Source: DATARH01 sp035534855 (GTDB lineage Bacteria > Pseudomonadota > Alphaproteobacteria > ATCC43930 > CGMCC-115725). From it: a DNA stretch of 64,000 bases. A program made the position numbers and the translations under genes. The notes below the pieces were generated by a model. It worked only from the letters and a program-made list of their open reading frames with translations. It had not been told where the DNA came from and made no database searches. Location of the stretch: NCBI GenBank assembly GCA_035534855.1, contig DATLRD010000083.1:62001-126000 (forward strand), written 5' to 3'. Below, in pieces: positions 46,050 through 54,351 of the stretch (within the stretch, counting starts at the first letter, position 1; every line of letters begins with the position of its first letter).

Positions 46050-47405
46050 ATGCGCGAAGGCAGCCTCGAGGCACCCACCCGGCACGTGCTCGCGTGGCAG
46101 GATCCCGACTTCACCGACCGGGCGAAGACCGAGGCCGAAATGGCGCGGGTCTTCGATATCTGCCACACCTGCCGCCGCTGCTTTAGTTTATGTGATTCGT
46201 TTCCACGCCTGTTCGACCTGATCGACAGCTCGCCGACCGGCGAGCTCGACGGCGTCAACGTCGCCGATTTCGCCCAGGTCGCCGACGCCTGCACGCTGTG
46301 CGACATGTGCTTTATGACCAAGTGCCCCTACGTGCCGCCGCACGAGTTCAACGTCGATTTCCCGCACCTCATGCTGCGCTACCGCGCGGTTGAGCTAAAG
46401 GAGGGCAAGGTGCCGCTGGCCCGGCGCGAGCTCGGCCGCACCGACCGCAACGGCAACCTGGCGCGGCATGTCGCGCCGCTCGCCAACTGGGCAAGCGACA
46501 CCGGCAACAAGCTGACCCGCCCGATCCTGGAGAAGGTCACCGGGGTCGACCGCAACGCCGCGCTGCCCAAATACCAGGGCCGCACCTTTATGATGCGCAC
46601 CAAGGCAAATCCGCCGGCGCGCGACGCCTCGGCCCCGGCGGCGGGGCGCAAGGCGGTGCTCTATGCAACCTGCTTCGTCAATTTCAACAACCCGGGCATT
46701 GGCGAGGCGACCCGGGCGGTGCTGGCCAAGAACGGGGTCGAGACCGAGCCGCTCTACCCGCAATGCTGCAAGATGCCCCAGCTCGAAGCCGGCGACCTCG
46801 CGACGGTGGCCAAGGCGGCGCGCGAGGTCGCCGCCACTCTCGCCCCGTGGATCGACAAGGGATACGACATCGTCGCGCTGGTGCCGTCCTGCGCGCTGAT
46901 GCTGAAATTCGAGTGGCCGCTGATCGTGCCCGACGACCCGGTCGTCGCGAAACTATCGCGCGCGACATTCGACGTCGCCGAGTACATCGTCGACATCGCC
47001 CGCAAAGAGGGGCTGGCGCCGGGGCTTGGCCCGCTCGGCGGCGCGGTTAACCTGCACCTCGCCTGCCATGCCCGCGCCCAGAACATGGGGGCCAAGGCGG
47101 CCGACATGCTGCGCCTGATGCCCGACGCCAAGGTCAACGTCATCGAACGCTGCTCCGGGCACGGTGGCTCTTGGGGGGTGATGAAGGAGAATTTCGCAAC
47201 CGCGATCAAGGTCGGCCGCCCGGTGGCGCGCCAGGCCTTGCGCGAGCCGGCCCCGTTCCTCGCGGCCGAATGCCCGCTGGCCGGACTGCACATCCGCCAG
47301 GGCATGGAGGCGCTGGCCCAGGACGAGCAGGTGCCCGAACGCTCGCATCACCCGATCGAGCTGTTCGCGCGCGCCTATGGCCTGGGCGACGGGGCAGCGC
47401 AATGA
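46050..47405 (+). CDS. Heterodisulfide-reductase-related Fe-S protein (GlpC-like)
   Basis: 451 residues from ATG 46050 with AGAGGA upstream. Two N-terminal cluster motifs: C38-x2-C41-x2-C44-x3-C48 and C81-x2-C84-x2-C87-x4-C92. The spacing before the last Cys of the second is one longer than usual. The rest has CCG-type segments (PQCCKMPQLEAGD, LACHARAQNMG, IERCSGHGGSWG) as in GlpC and heterodisulfide reductase subunit D. No membrane segment is seen. Between rubrerythrin and DUF3501 it probably passes electrons to the rubredoxin-less rubrerythrin; that role is inferred. Confidence 0.85.
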   Translation: MREGSLEAPTRHVLAWQDPDFTDRAKTEAEMARVFDICHTCRRCFSLCDSFPRLFDLIDSSPTGELDGVNVADFAQVADACTLCDMCFMTKCPYVPPHEFNVDFPHLMLRYRAVELKEGKVPLARRELGRTDRNGNLARHVAPLANWASDTGNKLTRPILEKVTGVDRNAALPKYQGRTFMMRTKANPPARDASAPAAGRKAVLYATCFVNFNNPGIGEATRAVLAKNGVETEPLYPQCCKMPQLEAGDLATVAKAAREVAATLAPWIDKGYDIVALVPSCALMLKFEWPLIVPDDPVVAKLSRATFDVAEYIVDIARKEGLAPGLGPLGGAVNLHLACHARAQNMGAKAADMLRLMPDAKVNVIERCSGHGGSWGVMKENFATAIKVGRPVARQALREPAPFLAAECPLAGLHIRQGMEALAQDEQVPERSHHPIELFARAYGLGDGAAQ

Positions 47406-47415
47406 GGAGCCCGAC

Positions 47416-48018
47416 ATGACGACTCAATCACGCCAACGGCGCCAGCTGACCCGCGCCGACATCATCCCGCTCGCCGAATACGCCGCGATGCGCCGCGAGC
47501 GCCGCCGCCAGATCACCGCGCTCAAGCAGCACCGGCGGGTCGAGGTCGGGCCGTTCGCGACCTTCTATTTCGAAAGCTTCGACACGATGTGGCAGCAAGT
47601 ACAGGAGATGCTGTACATCGAAAAGGGTGGCGAGGCTCAGATCGCCGATGAACTTGAAGCGTATAACCCGCTGATTCCACAAGGTAGCGAACTGGTCGCC
47701 ACGATCATGTTCGAGATCGACGACCCGATCCGGCGTACCACGGTGCTGACCCGGATCGGCGGGATCGAGCACACGGTCTTTCTCGAAGTCGCTGGAGAGC
47801 GGATCCGCGGCACCGCCGATTCGACGCGCGAAAACACCAGTGCCGACGGCAAGGCGTCATCGGTGCAGTTTGTGCGCTTTCCGTTTTCGGCCGCGCAGAT
47901 CGCCGCGTTCAAGGCGGAGGGCGGCCGGGTGCTCGCCGGGTTCGATCATCCGAATTACGGCCATCTGGCGGTGATCCGCGAGCCGGTGCGCGCCGCGCTC
48001 GCTGAGGATTTCGACTGA
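47416..48018 (+). CDS. DUF3501 family protein
   Basis: 200 residues from ATG 47416, ten bases after the Fe-S gene. The start LTRADIIPLAEYAAMRRERRRQITALKQHRRVEVGPFATFYFESFDTMWQQVQEMLYIE is the hallmark of DUF3501. The function is unknown, and the family is mainly seen beside rubrerythrin and this type of Fe-S protein. No Cys clusters or membrane segments. Confidence 0.85.
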   Translation: MTTQSRQRRQLTRADIIPLAEYAAMRRERRRQITALKQHRRVEVGPFATFYFESFDTMWQQVQEMLYIEKGGEAQIADELEAYNPLIPQGSELVATIMFEIDDPIRRTTVLTRIGGIEHTVFLEVAGERIRGTADSTRENTSADGKASSVQFVRFPFSAAQIAAFKAEGGRVLAGFDHPNYGHLAVIREPVRAALAEDFD

Positions 48019-48049
48019 CCCTATTTTAGGGTCTGTCTCCCCTATTTTA
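48018..48049. other. Short palindrome and direct repeat between convergent genes
   Basis: ACCCTA-TTT-TAGGGT (48018-48032) is a 6-pair hairpin at the DUF3501 stop. CCCTATTTTA occurs twice (48019-48028 and 48040-48049). On the minus strand, the SH3 gene ends inside this stretch. It may end transcription from one or both sides, but no long T-run is present. Confidence 0.4.
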
Positions 48050-48581
48050 CCGTTTCGTTGGCGTAGACGCCCCACACGTCACCGCGCCGCACCCAGCCGG
48101 TAAAATCACCGGCCGCGATCCGGCACCACGCGCCGGCACATTCCTCCAGCCGGCCGATCACCCCAGGTTCGGCCCGCGCGACCACCGCGGCCTCGAGGCT
48201 CGGGCTGCGGTGCAGCAAGCGGACGCCGCCGGTGACGATCACTTCGCGGTGCGGCCACACCATCTTTTCGTGAACCCAGCCGGTGGAACCCTGCCAGTCA
48301 CGGATTTTTCGCCAGTGCTCGTCGGCGAGCAGGATCTCGACCGGCAGGCCGCGGCGCACATAAACCCATTCGATCGGGTACTGCCCGCCGGGGCCGGTGC
48401 GCAGATAGACCTTGTCGGCGCGCAGGCTCTCGAACCGCGGTAGCGGCCCGACCGGATCGACCCGCGCCGGCGGGGCGGAATACGCCATCCGGCCGACGCC
48501 CACGGCCAATACGGCAATGATTGCCACCGCGACGACGCCGACGAACGCGGCGATCCGGTTATCCGTTCCGGCCCGGGCCAT
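48042..48581 (-). CDS. SH3-domain protein with N-terminal membrane anchor
   Basis: 179 residues from ATG 48581 (GGGGGGAAAC directly upstream). Residues about 10-32 are a signal anchor, so the rest is periplasmic. Two bacterial SH3-like repeats: about 50-112 (LRADKVYLRTGPGGQYPIEWVYVRRGLPVEILL, WQGSTGWVHEKMV) and about 115-175 (VRLLHRSPSLEAAVVARAEPGVIGRL, FTGWVRRGDVWGVY). This is the DUF1058/SH3_4 arrangement common in alphaproteobacteria, with a likely cell-wall role. Last gene of the minus-strand block. Confidence 0.88.
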   Translation of the reverse strand: MARAGTDNRIAAFVGVVAVAIIAVLAVGVGRMAYSAPPARVDPVGPLPRFESLRADKVYLRTGPGGQYPIEWVYVRRGLPVEILLADEHWRKIRDWQGSTGWVHEKMVWPHREVIVTGGVRLLHRSPSLEAAVVARAEPGVIGRLEECAGAWCRIAAGDFTGWVRRGDVWGVYANETVK

Positions 48582-48677
48582 GTTTCCCCCCCAAGGCCCC
48601 TTGCAATGCACCGGGCATAGGCATGCCGGCCGCACTCGGTCAAGAACCTCGCGCAAACCGCCATGCGGCGGGGCTTG

Positions 48678-49454
48678 TCAGCCGGTGTAGCCGCAGGTCG
48701 GGCAGTCCGGGTCCTTGCCGATTCGGATACGGTGAAACCGTGCGCCGAGTGCGTCGTAGATCAACAGCGTGCCGTCGAGGCTGTCGCCGAGGCCCAGCAG
48801 CTCCTTCAACACCTCGACCGCCTGCAGCGTGCCGAGCACCCCGGCGACCGCACCGAGGATGCCGGCCTCTTCGCAGCGCGGCACGAGATTGGGCGGCGGC
48901 GGCTCGTGAAACAGGCAGCGATAGCACGGGTGTCCGGCGCCGAGATACGGGCGGAAGGTCGAGAGTTGCCCCTCGAACGGCGACAGCGCCGCCGCGATCA
49001 GCGGCTTTTTCAGCCGGAAACACAGATCGGTCAGCAGGTAGCGCGTCGCGAAATTGTCGCTGCCGTCGGCAACCACATCATAGCGCTCGATGAGTTCCGC
49101 GGCGTTGTCCGGGCCGAGCCGGAACGGGTGGGTTTCGATCCGCACGCCATCATTGACCGCCGCCAGCGTATCGCGCGCGCTCTCGACCTTGAGGTCGCCG
49201 ACGCGCCGCGTCGCGTGGACGATCTGGCGCTGCAGGTTGGTCAGGTCGACCCGGTCGTTGTCGACGATGCCGATCGTGCCGACGCCGGCGGCGGCAAGAT
49301 ACAACAGCATCGGCGAACCGAGCCCGCCAGCGCCGACCACCAGCACGCGCGAGGCGAGCAGCTTGGCCTGCCCCTCCTCGCCGACCTCGTCGAGGATCAG
49401 GTGGCGCGCATAGCGCTGGAATTGTTCTTCGGTCAGTTCGGCGGTGGCGTCCAT
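48678..49454 (-). CDS. MoeB/HesA/ThiF-type E1-like adenylating enzyme
   Basis: 258 residues from ATG 49454. Activates the C-terminus of a ubiquitin-like sulfur carrier (MoaD or ThiS type) with ATP. The nucleotide site is VLVVGAGGLGSPMLLYLAAAGVGTIGIVDNDRVDLTNLQRQ, and DVVADGSDNFATRYL follows. Zinc Cys pairs are CYRC and CPTC near the C-terminus, and the Cys in PRCEEAGILGAVAGVLG is kept. No MoaD or ThiS gene is nearby. It follows cysK by 8 bases, which suggests sulfur transfer linked to cysteine synthesis. Confidence 0.9.
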   Translation of the reverse strand: MDATAELTEEQFQRYARHLILDEVGEEGQAKLLASRVLVVGAGGLGSPMLLYLAAAGVGTIGIVDNDRVDLTNLQRQIVHATRRVGDLKVESARDTLAAVNDGVRIETHPFRLGPDNAAELIERYDVVADGSDNFATRYLLTDLCFRLKKPLIAAALSPFEGQLSTFRPYLGAGHPCYRCLFHEPPPPNLVPRCEEAGILGAVAGVLGTLQAVEVLKELLGLGDSLDGTLLIYDALGARFHRIRIGKDPDCPTCGYTG

Positions 49455-49462
49455 GCCGGCCC

Positions 49463-50440
49463 TCACAAATGCTCGAACAGCGCGGTCGAGAGATAACGCT
49501 CGGCATGGTCGGGCAGCACCGTGACGATCGTCTTGCCTGCCATGTCCGGCCGCGCACCGATCTCCAGCGCCGCCGCTAGCGCCGCGCCCGACGAGGTGCC
49601 GACCGCCAGCCCGTCGAGCCGCGCCGCCTGCTGCGCGGTGCGCAGCGCGGTGTCGTAGCCGACACACACGATCTCGTCGATCAGGCTGGCGTCGAGAATC
49701 TCGGGGATGAACCCGGCGCCGAGCCCCTGGATCTTGTTCGGGCCGGGCAGCCGGCCTGACAGCACCGCGCTGTCCTCGGGCTCGACCGCGACCATCCGCA
49801 GCCCCGGCTTGCGCTGCTTCAGCAGCGAGCCCACCCCGGTCAGCGTGCCGCCGGTGCCGACGCCGCAGACCACGACATCGACCACGCCGCCGGTGTCGCG
49901 CCAGATTTCCTCAGCGGTCGTACGGCGATGCACCGCCGGGTTAGCCGGGTTCTGAAACTGCTGCGGGATGAACGCGTCAGGCAGCGTCTTGACCAGCGCC
50001 TCGGCGCGCGCGATCGCCCCGCGCATGGCCTGCGCCGCCGGCGTCAATTCGAGCTGGGCGCCGAGCAGCAGCAGCATCTTGCGGCGCTCGACCGACATGC
50101 TGTCGGGCATCGTCAGGATCAGCCGGTAGCCCTTGGCGGCGCACGCAAATGCCAGCGCAATCCCGGTATTGCCCGAGGTCGGCTCGACCAGCACGGTGCC
50201 GGGGCGGATGCGGCCCGCCGCCTCGGCCGCCTCGATCATCGCCAGGCCGATGCGGTCCTTGACCGAAGAAAGCGGGTTGAAGAATTCGCATTTGGCGAGG
50301 ATTTCCGCCACCACTCCGGCTTCCGCGGCGAGCCGTCGCACCCGCACCAGCGGGGTCGCGCCGATCGTCTCGACGATGCTGTCATAGACCCGGCCGCGAA
50401 ATTCGCATTCGTGCTGCCGAGCGGGTGCGGCGTGATCCAT
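49463..50440 (-). CDS. cysK: Cysteine synthase (O-acetylserine sulfhydrylase)
   Basis: 325 residues from ATG 50440, with GAGAGAGG just upstream. PLP enzyme that makes cysteine from O-acetylserine and sulfide. The Schiff-base Lys lies in NPLSSVKDRIGLAMI, the substrate loop is PTSGNTGIALAF, and the phosphate loop GTGGTLTG. The order with an Rrf2 regulator before it and an E1-like sulfur enzyme after it suggests a sulfur unit. Confidence 0.95.
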   Translation of the reverse strand: MDHAAPARQHECEFRGRVYDSIVETIGATPLVRVRRLAAEAGVVAEILAKCEFFNPLSSVKDRIGLAMIEAAEAAGRIRPGTVLVEPTSGNTGIALAFACAAKGYRLILTMPDSMSVERRKMLLLLGAQLELTPAAQAMRGAIARAEALVKTLPDAFIPQQFQNPANPAVHRRTTAEEIWRDTGGVVDVVVCGVGTGGTLTGVGSLLKQRKPGLRMVAVEPEDSAVLSGRLPGPNKIQGLGAGFIPEILDASLIDEIVCVGYDTALRTAQQAARLDGLAVGTSSGAALAAALEIGARPDMAGKTIVTVLPDHAERYLSTALFEHL

Positions 50441-50534
50441 CGCCTCTCTCTCCGGAAACCGGTCGCGATTAATGTACACCCGCGCAGCGTGATTTTCAAA
50501 GCGGCGGGCCGCAATCCACCGCGGTCCGCCGGGA

Positions 50535-50990
50535 TCAGATGTCGAAATCGCCGCCCTCGGCAACGCGCCCGGCAATCCCGGCGGTATGCGCCCGGGCGCA
50601 CAGCTCGTCGAGGGTCAATTCGTCGAGACGGCGCATCGCCTCGTCTTCCAGCTCGCGCCACAGGGGCCGCACGACCTGGTGGCTCAGCGCGCTGCCGGCA
50701 GGATCGTCGATCGGGTTCTCGCCGGTCTCCAGCTCGCGCACCGAGCGCACGACGTCACCGAGCGTGACGCGGCGCCGCTCGCGCGCCAGCCGATACCCGC
50801 CGCTCGGCCCGCGGATGCCGACCAGGATGCCGTCGCGCACCAGCTCTTGCAGCACCGGTTCGAGGTAGCGCCGCGGAATGCCCTGCCGAGCGGTGATCTC
50901 GGACGACCGAACCGGAACCGCGCCGCCGTTATGCGCGATGTCGAGCACCGCTTCGATCGCGAACAGAAGTTTCTTGGTCAGTCGGATCAT
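50535..50990 (-). CDS. Rrf2 family regulator lacking Fe-S cysteines (CymR-like)
   Basis: 151 residues. Winged helix typical of Rrf2 (LTKKLLFAIEAVLDIAHNG, ITARQGIPRRYLEPVLQELVRDGILVGIRGPSGGYRLARERRRVTLGDVVRSV). Where IscR, NsrR and RirA carry three cluster Cys, this protein reads ENPIDDPAGSALSHQVVRPLW, with none. The only Cys is near the end (LDELCARAH). Cluster-free Rrf2 proteins such as CymR work with CysK to sense cysteine, and cysK is the next gene, 94 bases away. Control of cysteine synthesis is therefore likely. Confidence 0.88.
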   Translation of the reverse strand: MIRLTKKLLFAIEAVLDIAHNGGAVPVRSSEITARQGIPRRYLEPVLQELVRDGILVGIRGPSGGYRLARERRRVTLGDVVRSVRELETGENPIDDPAGSALSHQVVRPLWRELEDEAMRRLDELTLDELCARAHTAGIAGRVAEGGDFDI

Positions 50991-51029
50991 GGCGTCCGCC
51001 TAGGCAGGATGGGGGCCGCGGGGCCACGC

Positions 51030-51539
51030 TCACGAGTTTCGCCGTGGCGGCGCGCCAGGACAAGCGGAAGCGACCCCGGTCGAGCCAAAACCACGCAAAT
51101 CTCGTGCACTTTTTTCCGAAAACTCGGAAACCACACTGATATCCGGGCGGACGATGCGGGTGAACACAAGCTGGGCGATGCGGTCGCCCGGCGCAACCGT
51201 GATCGCGGCGCCGCTGCCCGGCGGGTTACGGTTCCACGCCGAAATCAACAGCGGCCCCTGGTAATCGGCATCAATCAGCCCGACCGCATTGCCAAGCACC
51301 AGCCCGGCGCGATGGCCAAGTCCCGAGCGCGGCAGCACCAGCCCGCACCATTCGGGGTCGCCGATGCGGACGGCGATGCCGCTCGGGACCACCACTGCCG
51401 GCGCCTGCGGCTCCAGCACGATCGGCGCATCGAGGCAGGCGTGGAGGTCGAGCCCCGCCGCCAGTTCCGAGCCGTGATGCGGAAAGCCCCAGTCCGCGAG
51501 GCGACGATCGAGGATTTTGAGCTCTACAGAAAGCGCCAT
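51030..51539 (-). CDS. dut: dUTP diphosphatase
   Basis: 169 residues from ATG 51539, overlapping the coaBC stop by one base. Hydrolyses dUTP to dUMP and keeps uracil out of DNA. The motifs are AAGLDLHACLD, RSGLGHRAGLVLGNAVGLIDADYQG, GDRIAQLVF and the C-terminal RGFGSTGV, in the usual trimeric dUTPase order. The family's usual Tyr in motif I (AGYDL) is Leu here. The coaBC-dut pairing is common. Confidence 0.94.
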   Translation of the reverse strand: MALSVELKILDRRLADWGFPHHGSELAAGLDLHACLDAPIVLEPQAPAVVVPSGIAVRIGDPEWCGLVLPRSGLGHRAGLVLGNAVGLIDADYQGPLLISAWNRNPPGSGAAITVAPGDRIAQLVFTRIVRPDISVVSEFSEKSARDLRGFGSTGVASACPGAPPRRNS

Positions 51540-52747
51540 CAGACGGCGACGCTGCCCAGCGCCGCGGCGATCCGGTCGGCGAGGCGCTGCGCGACATCGA
51601 CCTTGGTCATCACCGGCCAATCCTCGACCCCGGCGGCATCGACCAGGTGGATCGTGTTGCGGTCGCCGCCGAACGTGCCGGTGCCGGGCGAAACATCATT
51701 GGCGAGGATCCAGTCGCAGCCCTTGCGCACCCGCTTGTCGCGCGCGTTGGCGACCACATCGTTGGTTTCGGCGGCAAACCCGACGACCAGCGCCGGGCGG
51801 TCGTTGCGCCGCCGCGCGATCGTCGCGAGGATGTCGGGGTTCTCGACAAGGTGCAGCGCCGGCGCGGCCTTGCCGTCCTTCTTCAGCTTTTGCGGGCTCG
51901 CCGTCGCGACCCGCCAGTCCGACACCGCCGCCGCCATCACCGCGACATCGACCGGCAGCGCCGCCTCGCTCGCCGCCAGCATCTCGGTCGCGGTCTCGAC
52001 CGCGACCAGCGTCACCCCGGCCGGAATCGCTTCCTGCGTCGGCCCCGATACCAGCACCGTTTCGGCGCCGAGCGCGGCCAGCGCCGCGGCGATCGCGTGC
52101 CCCTGCTTGCCCGAGGAATGGTTCGACAGATAGCGCACCGGGTCGATCGGTTCGCGCGTCGGCCCGCTGGTGACGAGCGCGCGCCGCCCGGCGAGGCGCT
52201 GGTCGCGCGTCAGACAGCGCTGGATCACCTCGACGATCTCCGCCGGCTCGGCCATGCGGCCCGACCCGACCTCGCCGCAGGCGAGATCGCCGGCATTGGG
52301 GCCGACGCGGCGCACGCCGCGCGCCGCCAGCACCGCCAGATTGGCCTGGGTCGCCGGGTGCGCCCACATCATCGCGTTCATCGCCGGCGCGATCAGCACC
52401 GGCTTGTCGGACGCCAGCAGCGTCGTGCTGGCCAGATCGTTGGCCATGCCGGCGGCCATGCGCGCGATCAGATCGGCGGTTGCCGGCGCGACGACCACCA
52501 GATCGGCCTCGCGCGAGAGGCGGATATGCCCCATCTCGCTTTCGTCGGTCAGCGAGAACAGATCACCATAGACCTTGTCCTCGCTGAGCGAAGACACCGA
52601 CAGCGGGGTCACGAACTCCCTGGCCGCCGCGGTCATCACGCAGCGCACCGCGGCCCCTTCGGTCCGCAGCCGGCGGATCAGGTCGAGGCATTTGTAGGCG
52701 GCGATCCCGCCCGCGATGATCAGCAATATGCGCCGGCCCTGGAGCAA
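51539..52747 (-). CDS. coaBC: Bifunctional phosphopantothenoylcysteine decarboxylase/phosphopantothenate--cysteine ligase
   Basis: About 402 residues from TTG 52747, which has GAGGAG 6 bases upstream; GTG 52774 is in frame but lacks a site. Two steps of coenzyme A synthesis. CoaC part (about 1-180): ILLIIAGGIAAYKCLDLIRRL, FMN-binding HIRLSREADLVVVAPATADLIARMA, and the catalytic PAMNAMMW. CoaB part (about 190-400): ALVTSGPTREPIDPVRYLSNHSSGKQG and the DWILAND region. It consumes cysteine, the product of cysK downstream. Confidence 0.95.
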   Translation of the reverse strand: MLQGRRILLIIAGGIAAYKCLDLIRRLRTEGAAVRCVMTAAAREFVTPLSVSSLSEDKVYGDLFSLTDESEMGHIRLSREADLVVVAPATADLIARMAAGMANDLASTTLLASDKPVLIAPAMNAMMWAHPATQANLAVLAARGVRRVGPNAGDLACGEVGSGRMAEPAEIVEVIQRCLTRDQRLAGRRALVTSGPTREPIDPVRYLSNHSSGKQGHAIAAALAALGAETVLVSGPTQEAIPAGVTLVAVETATEMLAASEAALPVDVAVMAAAVSDWRVATASPQKLKKDGKAAPALHLVENPDILATIARRRNDRPALVVGFAAETNDVVANARDKRVRKGCDWILANDVSPGTGTFGGDRNTIHLVDAAGVEDWPVMTKVDVAQRLADRIAAALGSVAV

Positions 52748-52778
52748 TGCCCGTCTCCTCGTCTTCCGCTGCACTATA

Positions 52779-54338
52779 CTACCGCCCGATCCACACCCCC
52801 ACCGCCATCGCGACCAGCGCCACGGCGGCGATCCACAGCGGCACGACGATCAGCGGCAATTGCCGGCTGCGGTGCGCCGCCTGAGCCGCCAGCGTCTCGG
52901 CGTGCAGCATCAGCCCGGTCCCCGACCAGTCACCGACCAGCTTGCTGAGCGTGTGCAGCAGGCGCGGCAACTCGTCGAGGGTTTCGGCGATGCCTGCGAT
53001 CCGCTGGCGCAATTGCGCCGCGGGCCCGCGATTGTCGCGCATCCACGCCTCGACCAGCGGGCGCGCCAGCTCCCAGATGTTGACCGAGGGGTCGAGCCGG
53101 CGGCCCAGCCCCTCGACCTGCACCATCGTCTTCTGCAGCAGCAGCAGTTGCGGCTGGGTCTCCATCTGAAACTGCTCGGTGACGCGAAACAGCTGCGCCA
53201 GCAGCCGGGCCAGCGAAATCTCGTGCAGCGGCCGGCCGAGGATCGGCTCGCCGATCGAGCGGCAGGCCTGGGTGAAATCGCCGAGCGAGCTGTCGCGCGG
53301 GATATAGCCGGCTTCGAGGTGCACCTCGGCGACGCGGCGGTAATCGCCCGACAGAAACCCGAGCAGCATGTCGGCGAGGTAATAGCGGGTGTCGCGGTCG
53401 AGCCGGCCCATGATGCCGAAATCGACCGCGGCGATCGCCCCGCCGGCGTCGATGAACAGATTGCCCGGGTGCTGGTCGGCGTGAAAGAACCCGTCGCGAA
53501 ACACCTGGTTGAAAAACGCGTCGGCGCCTTTCTTGAGAACGTCGTCGAGTTCGAACCCGGCGGCGATGAGCGCGGCGCGGTCGTCGATGCGGATGCCGCC
53601 GACCCGCTCGGTGGTCAGCACGGTGCGGCCGGTGCGCAGCCAATCGACCCGCGGCACCCGAAAGCTCGAGTCCCCGGCGAAATTTTCCGCCAGCTCGCAC
53701 GCCGCGGCGGCCTCGTAGCGCAAATCCATTTCGAGCTGGGTCGTCCGCGCCAGCGTACGCACGATCTCGACCGGCTTCAGCCGGCGCAATTCCGGATGCG
53801 TCCGCTCGATCAGCTGGGCAAGCCACCGCAGCAGGTCGAGGTCGCGCGCAAAGCCGCGGGCGACACCCGGCCGCAATACCTTGACCGCGACCTCGTTACC
53901 CTCGACCGTGCGCGCGAAATGCACCTGCGCGATCGACGCGGCGGCAACCGGCACCGGGTCGAACGCGGCAAACAGCGCGTCGAGCTTCTGGCCGAATTCG
54001 GCCTCGATGCGCAGCCGCGCCTCGTCGCCCGGAAACGGCGGCAGCCGGTCCTGCAGCCGCGCGAGATCGGCCGTGACGTCGTCGCCGAGCAGGTCGGCCC
54101 GCGTCGCCAGAATCTGCCCGAGCTTGATAAAGCTCGGGCCGATCCGGCCGAACGCCTCGGCCAGGCGCTCGCCGGGCCGCAGCGCCGCCATCGAGCGGCG
54201 CCGCACGATCCGGACGACGCGCAAGAGCGGGCCGGCGCCGCCTACCCCTTCAAACAGGAACAGCGCGTCGTAGCGCGCCAGGATCGCGCCGACACGAATG
54301 AGGCGCGCGATGTTGCGGAGGCTGCCAAACCAGGACAC
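52779..54338 (-). CDS. ubiB: UbiB, ABC1/ADCK-type kinase-like protein for ubiquinone synthesis
   Basis: 519 residues. Atypical kinase needed for ubiquinone synthesis. The KxGQ motif is FIKLGQILATRADLL, the Ala-rich nucleotide loop VAAASIAQVHFA, then VAVKVLRPGV, the catalytic DQHPGNLF and the metal-binding VDFGIMGRL. The C-terminus has one or two hydrophobic segments (about 490-515) that anchor it in the membrane. It lies 13 bases after ubiE. Confidence 0.96.
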   Translation of the reverse strand: MSWFGSLRNIARLIRVGAILARYDALFLFEGVGGAGPLLRVVRIVRRRSMAALRPGERLAEAFGRIGPSFIKLGQILATRADLLGDDVTADLARLQDRLPPFPGDEARLRIEAEFGQKLDALFAAFDPVPVAAASIAQVHFARTVEGNEVAVKVLRPGVARGFARDLDLLRWLAQLIERTHPELRRLKPVEIVRTLARTTQLEMDLRYEAAAACELAENFAGDSSFRVPRVDWLRTGRTVLTTERVGGIRIDDRAALIAAGFELDDVLKKGADAFFNQVFRDGFFHADQHPGNLFIDAGGAIAAVDFGIMGRLDRDTRYYLADMLLGFLSGDYRRVAEVHLEAGYIPRDSSLGDFTQACRSIGEPILGRPLHEISLARLLAQLFRVTEQFQMETQPQLLLLQKTMVQVEGLGRRLDPSVNIWELARPLVEAWMRDNRGPAAQLRQRIAGIAETLDELPRLLHTLSKLVGDWSGTGLMLHAETLAAQAAHRSRQLPLIVVPLWIAAVALVAMAVGVWIGR

Positions 54339-54351
54339 CGGCGCAATGCGC

